Shown piece after piece: positions 58,968 through 64,000 of a DNA stretch of 64,000 bases. Position 1 is the stretch's first letter; every line of letters starts with the position of its first letter. Below the pieces are notes generated by a model that was not told where the DNA came from, searched no databases, and was given only the letters and a program-made list of their open reading frames with translations. The position numbers and the translations under genes are program-made. The stretch spans positions 51,787,885 through 51,851,884 of the forward strand of contig CAIIXF020000001.1 in NCBI GenBank assembly GCA_903813345.2, in the 5' to 3' direction. This stretch comes from Owenia fusiformis. Its lineage: Eukaryota > Annelida > Polychaeta > Sabellida > Oweniidae.

Positions 58968-59162
58968 GAGTGAATGTTGTTGTCAAATGTTTGAGGCAAC
59001 ATTTGTTGGAAAATGTTGTCACAAAGATACATTTGATTATTGTTACGACTGCCCAGACGACTCCGGAAACAAGAGAGCCATTCTACATAACAAACAACCA
59101 TGCTGGATGAGGTTCTCCACTGAAATGAATATCGTTAACAATAAAAACCAATTAACCAGTTT
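58968..59162 (+). CDS. Cysteine-rich secreted protein B, exon 3 (cysteine module)
   Basis: Acceptor TTTGCAG|G, donor TT|GTACGT, 195 bases, phase 2 at both ends. The peptide SECCCQMFEATFVGKCC, DTFDYCYDCPDD, PCWMRFSTEMNIVNN aligns throughout with A exon 4. One extra cysteine (CCC) is present at the start. The close match between paralogs indicates purifying selection. Confidence 0.85.
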
Positions 59163-59263
59163 GTACGTATTGCAATCAAATATTATTTAAACTTTTATTT
59201 CAACATATTAGACCGAAGCACTACAATTTAGCAAGTCGATCATCCGGTCGGCATGGTTCATGA

Positions 59264-59995
59264 AAGGATAGGTATCGATATGGAGAACTGAATTCAACAG
59301 TGTTTTTCTCTTAAACCAATCATTGAAAACATTCTGTAAAAAACATGGTATTTTATCTAATGTTGACTGATTGACAACAATTTAATGCGAAAATTATTTA
59401 GCAATATTTTATATAACTGTTTTTGTTAACATTTTTGTTTTTTAATGCAATTGTTTTTGCTCCTTTCTACCAATTCTTGAGAATGAAATAAAATGTCTTT
59501 ACGAACCTTGTTGGAACAAAATAGTATTAATACAACATGTTTTAGACCTCTCAATATTAAAGTTATACAAAGGAATTTTTGGTTGATTTTAAAAAAAGTA
59601 TTCAAAAAATTAAAACAAAATCCCCCAAAATAGATAGAAATCAAGAAAAACATTTTATTTCATTAACAAGATACTTTTTTAAAATCAGCCAAAATTTCCT
59701 TTATACAATTACAATATTGAGAGACCTAAACATGTTGTGTTTATGTCGTTTTGTTCCAATGAGGTTCGGAAAGATGTTTCATTTCACTCTGGAAACATGA
59801 TACCAAGAACAAAACAAGTATTTGATGTGTTTTTAAAACAATATAGATGAAAGTATGTATATCTATTTCAAATTATATTGTTACCATTCAAAAGATGGCC
59901 ATTAAATTGACAATTTGTAAGATTTTCAGAAATTTTTGATGACTGGTTTAAGAGAAACGTGTGTTCAAAAGGTTCGCCATATCGATACCCATTCT
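59264..59995. mobile_element. Foldback element (~730 bp) in gene B intron 3
   Basis: The outer ends GGTATCGATATGGAGAAC and GTTCGCCATATCGATACC pair; TTTCTCTTAAACCAATCATT pairs with GATGACTGGTTTAAGAGAAA; and inner arms at ~59470-59590 (CCTTGTTGGAACAAAATAGT) pair with ~59680-59790 (TTTGTTCCAATGAGGTTCGG). Nearly the whole element is self-complementary. No ORF. Confidence 0.8.
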
Positions 59996-60082
59996 TTGAA
60001 AATGTTGTTCGTTAAGACATTAATCTATTAAATTATTATTTTTCTGAAGATCATCAATCTATTGCGCCATCAATAAATGCAG

Positions 60083-60184
60083 AGTGTGTTCGCCCATTGA
60101 TGTATGGCCGTTTTCCAAATGTTGGGGTACCAAGCCAGACATTGTACAAAGAGGCAGAGAACGACTAGCTGCTATCACAAGAAG
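60083..60184 (+). CDS. Cysteine-rich secreted protein B, exon 4 (diverged short module)
   Basis: Acceptor AATGCAG|A, donor AG|GTAACT, 102 bases, phase 2 at both ends, no stop. The peptide VCSPIDVWPFSKCWGTK is followed by a basic region (QRGRERL). It aligns with A exon 5 at VC..WPF and the end before the donor, but the CC pair is a single C, so disulfide pairing must differ or the exon is decaying. Confidence 0.6.
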
Positions 60185-61018
60185 GTAACTATCAATATAT
60201 AAAATTGTTCTGAAGATTTAACGGTTAATGACAGAATGTGAACGAAGATCATCAAATAATTAAATTCTTTATAAAAATCTATTTCAAAATAATTATACAA
60301 TAATATAAAGATTGTGTAATGCTACAATGGATGTGATGCGCCTTACTGTCTATCTGGTGCACGTGATTAATATAACAGGGTGGGCCAAAAAAAACAATAA
60401 CCAACTTCAAATCAGGATAAAAATAATTACGTTCAATATGGTACATCGACTTACATAGTACTATCATTTTAGAGTTTATACATTTTCGAACAATTTGGTA
60501 TTTTACACTATGTCATAAAAAGGGTATATTATATAATTATACTTATTTGTGAGGCCAAGTTGCTATTAAGGTCTCTAGATTTTAGGGAGAAAATAGTAAA
60601 TCTGCGGAATTATGTTAACTTTTTATTTATAGAATATATTGTTATATTTTGTTCCTCTGTTATATTTTTTCTGCTATATTATATGGTCAACGATAATTGC
60701 CTCAACAACGGTCTATCATCAATAAAGTGCGTTTGTTTACAGTTCATGGAATGAAAAATTGAGCATGAATCCTCACCAAGAATAAAGCGTATTATTACCA
60801 CCTTGCAGGGCCTGTTCTAGGGGTTTTAGTACTAGCTGAGAAGGCATTTAAATTGCTATATTGACGTGAGCAATATTGTGTCGGGCGTTAATGACTTTAG
60901 TCGGGCAATAATGACATTATCCGCCCGGCTATATTTCCCGGGAAAAGTGATATCTTTCAGGGCGTAAGATTTTCTATTTCAAATTTGCTATTTCAGCCCT
61001 GGTCATTAACGGTGGTAA

Positions 61019-61134
61019 TAATAGTAATAACGTCATTTCTGCGGGCAAAATAGTGAAATATTGGACCTTGAGCCTGCGGCCCTTGGTCCAATATTTCACT
61101 ATATTGCCCTTTGAAATGACGTTATTGTACTATT
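61019..61134. repeat. Hairpin, ~48-bp arms
   Basis: Left arm 61019-61066 (AATAGTAATAACGTCATTTC, AAATAGTGAAATATTGGACC) and right arm 61085-61134 (GGTCCAATATTTCACTATAT, GAAATGACGTTATTGTACTA) pair with few mismatches around an 18-base GC-rich loop. In gene B intron 4. Confidence 0.8.
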
Positions 61135-61380
61135 ATTCTCAGTACTACAGAGCCAGGCTAAGTGAGCAAAATGTTACTGTGGATTAAAAAAGTATCTTGT
61201 CAAATTTTGTTACAGATTCTACAGGGTTTGCGACCTTGAAACACATTAAATCAATAGTCCCCAGGTCCAATACAATATAAATTGCAACTGCAATGTTCAT
61301 TCGTCCTTGTAGAGCATACTTTCCTGAAATTGTGATGACTGACTTTTCACGTTAACTTTTGAATGTTTCTTTTTTGGTAG

Positions 61381-61476
61381 AAGAAAAAGAAAAATCAGGT
61401 CAGAAAATGCACATTGCTCAAAGACGACTTGCAAAGGACTGAATGAAGATGTAAACGTTCCATATTATGTGGATAT
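61381..61476 (+). CDS. Cysteine-rich secreted protein B, exon 5 (last seen)
   Basis: Acceptor CTTTTTTGGTAG|A, donor AT|GTGAGT, 96 bases, phase 2 at both ends. It encodes a basic start (RKRKIRSE), HCSKTTCKGLNED and VPYYVDM, aligned with A exon 6. The exon has an open donor, so at least one more exon is needed; equivalents of A exons 7 and 8 were not seen before 64000, so the gene probably continues beyond the window. Confidence 0.65.
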
Positions 61477-61584
61477 GTGAGTATACTCTGGAGTAAATTA
61501 AAATAGTGTATTATCATATTATATATATTCAGCATTAGCAGCGTAGTCATAACCAATAAAAATACAAACATCACTGGTACTCAT

Positions 61585-61885
61585 CTAGTTACGCTGACGA
61601 TACGTCAGCGTAACAAGATGGAAGAACTCCCGGGCTTCGTTTTCGGTAAGATATTTTTATTTCTCGATTCTATACCACTTCGTTATAAGTCAAGTTGTGG
61701 ACAGTAATTTGGCTCAAAGTTAATGAAGCTAGTTTAGTATGAGAATATGCAGGCGGTTCTATGTTTGGTATATTAACGAAGACGCAGTTCACATATTTAG
61801 TCCCACGCTTTTGATACGTTGACGATCTTCATCAATATTGCCAATGTGACAATGTGGCAATATTGATGAAGATCGTCAGAAGATT
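61585..61885 (+). mobile_element. Repeat with terminal hairpin, copy 2
   Basis: Inverted partner of 36642-36978 (TTACGCTGACGATACGTCAG, TATTAACGAAGACGCAGTTC, TTTAGTCCCACGCTTTTGAT). Its end carries GATGAAGATCGTCA / TGACGATCTTCATC as a hairpin. Located 109 bases after gene B exon 5. Confidence 0.75.
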
Positions 61886-62189
61886 CCCAAGGTATGCACA
61901 TTTCAAACCCCATCAGGGGCTTTAGCACAGGGGAGAATGGAATCAACCCTGACGTGTGGTTGCATTACCCTGTATAAAATAGCAACTAGCAGCAAAGAGT
62001 TGTGAAAGCAATCGTTTCAATAAGCATGCCAATGTTTCCCTAACAATTCTGATTTTGTGATCTAGGAAATCAAGATATCTGATCATCATAATATGAGATC
62101 TTCACAATGCTTGGAATCATTGATACGAGGTCTTTGAATAACAAAATATTATATGCACTTATGCCATTTGTGGTAAACCTGTTTTTAAC

Positions 62190-62650
62190 CAGATTTGACT
62201 GACATCTTTATTTATGCCAGTAGGCATTAGTTACCAGTTTCACTACCAGGTGGCTCATTCGGACCAGATAGCATGGCGGGTATAGTAGAAAGTTCCATTT
62301 ACATGTAACTAAAATGTTCATCAGTTTTAGTGGTTCAATTTTCATATCACCCTTATGTATCTAATAGTTATTAAGCAGATTAAAATATGTCCAGTAAAAG
62401 AAAACCTTATCTGTCCGATACAAGAAAATATATTTCACGTTGTGATTTTATAATATGCGGAATCTCCCCGAACTAGAAGTCACATTTTCAAAAAAATTAA
62501 ATTTTCAAAGTTGATAAACAATTTTCGAAACCATATTTCGAGATGTACTTTTACATGTAGATTTAAAATATGACATCACTACTTTGACTGAATTTTGAAT
62601 ATATAATGACGTAAATCAAGATTATTTCTACTCGCATCCAGTCTATTTTA
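62190..62650 (-). repeat. Dispersed repeat, copy 2 (partner at 12.77-13.13 kb)
   Basis: In reverse orientation it follows the 12.8-kb copy: CTTATCTGTCCGATACAAGA, GAAGTCACATTTTCAAA, AAAGTTGATAAACAATTTT and CAGTTTCACTACCAGGTGG. No ORF. Confidence 0.6.
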
Positions 62651-63440
62651 CTTCATGATCAGACAGCCAGCTAACATATTTTCACCCAAACTATGGTTTA
62701 TGGGTTCTATGGGTTTTAGATTTGGTACCACTGAGAAAATTTAACCAAGTATCCGCATAAGTAAAACCTATTTAATACAGCATTCTTGTTGTTCAAATAC
62801 CCCGTTACAAGGATTCTGAGCACTGTGAAGCTCTAGAAATAAAATACCCGGGTGTTTATCTGTGTGGATTATCCATGAAAATGAGAAATATATTTTTGGA
62901 TCATATTGTGTAATCTTATAGTGAATAAAATGTTTTTAAGTGTATTCATGTTTTTTAGATTAAAAGCATAAAAGGAATGCATTAAAAACTTCCCAAATTA
63001 ATTTTACATACAACTCCCGGTCCTTTGATTGAATATGACTTCATTATGATTAAGGATTTTTTTTTAGCATAATATTTATTTCCTTCATAATCAAAAAATA
63101 CACAAAATATCTACTACCAATCGCCATAGGCATTCTAGGTAGTTTAAATTACAATAGAGGATTAATTACAGTAATCATAGATGGTTATAGGTAATGTGAG
63201 AGGTTGGGAGGGAGGGGGGGGGATGTCACAAGATACAAATGAGAATAACATTAATTTGATGGAAACTTATAACAGGCCTGTACAAATTTCATCACTATAT
63301 CTATCAGGATTTTCTGAGAATCAATAGTGAGTTCATTTTCATAAATTAAATATTTGACCTGTTCTGTCTTGCCAGAAATAAGTTGAGTATCAAACAATAA
63401 ATTTTGTTCACGAAGTGCAGTCATCATTTTATTACGTTAT
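62651..63440. other. No gene recognised
   Basis: AT-rich. An AG-flanked open stretch at 62770-62905 lacks the cysteine motif and is not called as a gene B exon. A short G run lies near 63215. Confidence 0.4.
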
Positions 63441-63456
63441 TTACAATTTACGTTTA

Positions 63457-63910
63457 TTACGTTACGGTATGGCGAGGGCAGGTTAGAATGAAATGCTTTG
63501 TGTCTTCAATAGAGCCACAGAGGCATTTGTTGTCAATTATTCCAGTAAAGTTATGAGTAAAGAAATGGTCTTTAAGGGCAAAATTAACTCGAAGCCTATT
63601 TAGCAGTTTTTCTTTGGTTCTACTTAAATTTAGTTTTGTAGTTGGTATGAAGTTTGAGATAGGGATAAATATCTGTTTGATAGAGCTTTTGAATCTAGAA
63701 ATGATTTGAATTTCACGAAAGGTCTGGCTTAGATGGTTCCAATCACCTATAAGTTTTAAAACTGGTGCTTTGGAGAGTCTCATTGAAATATTTCTTGGGC
63801 AGGAAAAGGGTAAGGAGTGTCTTCAAATTCTAGTTGCTTGGTTGCGATGTTGGTCAAAAAGACTATGGACATAATAAGGCACTTCCTTTCTTACAATTTT
63901 GAACATCAGT
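63457..63910 (-). pseudogene. LINE fragment (C-terminal region of an RT polyprotein)
   Basis: Minus-strand peptide segments FKIVRKEVPYYVHSLFDQ, NWN(H)LSQTFREIQIISRFKS, NRLRVNFALKDHF and CLCGSIEDTKHFILTCPRH match the C-terminal layout of CR1/L2-like LINE proteins, including the Cys-His motif seen in the 39-49 kb element. A frameshift or stop interrupts the frame near 63783-63800. The 5' part is missing or beyond the window. Confidence 0.75.
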
Positions 63911-64000
63911 CTTAGAGTTTTTGATTAAGGAATCTTGTATCTTTCTTTAGTGGAAATTTAAAAGCATGAGTGTATGTACTAACCAACACACATAATGAAT

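Noticed and set aside
62770-62905. AG-flanked open stretch as a further gene B exon
   Set aside because: It reads without stop for about 40 codons but lacks the paired cysteines and resembles no exon of gene A.

Overview
The window looks like nuclear DNA of a metazoan. It is AT-rich, its genes are split by GT-AG introns of up to about 7 kb, and it is crowded with foldback DNA elements, minisatellites and non-LTR (LINE) retrotransposon pieces. The gene content (a peptide-type class A GPCR, a RASD1/Rhes-type Ras GTPase, secreted cysteine-rich proteins) and the repeat landscape fit an invertebrate, perhaps an echinoderm or hemichordate. That placement is an inference and is not proven by the sequence. 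All host genes seen lie on the + strand.

Layout. 1-2.9 kb: a 359-bp repeat family carrying nested foldback elements. 3.1-4.6 kb: the 3' three exons of a rhodopsin-family peptide GPCR; the exon or exons for the N-terminus and TM1 lie left of the window or were not recognised. 5.8-7.6 kb: a 39/45-bp minisatellite. 10.1-17.7 kb: a complete two-exon RASD-type GTPase (266 aa) with a 6.8-kb intron that contains a tandem repeat. 19.8-21.2 kb: three adjacent long palindromes. 22.8-36.2 kb: an eight-exon gene for a secreted cysteine-rich protein (called A here, 467 aa predicted). 39.75-49.87 kb: a minus-strand LINE split by a 7.4-kb array of seven near-identical 1062-bp units. 50.4 kb to at least 61.5 kb: a second, paralogous cysteine-rich gene (B), whose 3' end is not seen. 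53.4-55.9 kb: a LINE inside an intron of B. 63.4-63.9 kb: a third LINE fragment.

Two things stand out. First, A and B form a tandem paralogous pair in which every intron is phase 2 and every internal exon is a multiple of three. Several exons carry a recurring motif, CC-x(4-8)-C-x(3-9)-CC-x(6-8)-C-x-C(C). I cannot match it to a named domain family, so it is a candidate undescribed secreted, exon-shuffled module family. Second, the 7.4-kb array (457-bp A blocks and 605-bp B blocks, beginning and ending with A) sits in the reverse transcriptase ORF of the LINE with a 3-bp ACG duplication. Conceptual removal restores the frame exactly. This looks like a recent insertion of an element with terminal direct repeats that exists as a tandem multimer.

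Limits. Exon limits come from splice consensus, phase consistency and A/B comparison, without transcript data. Repeat family names are not assigned because no library search was possible. Copy numbers and edges of degenerate repeats are approximate.
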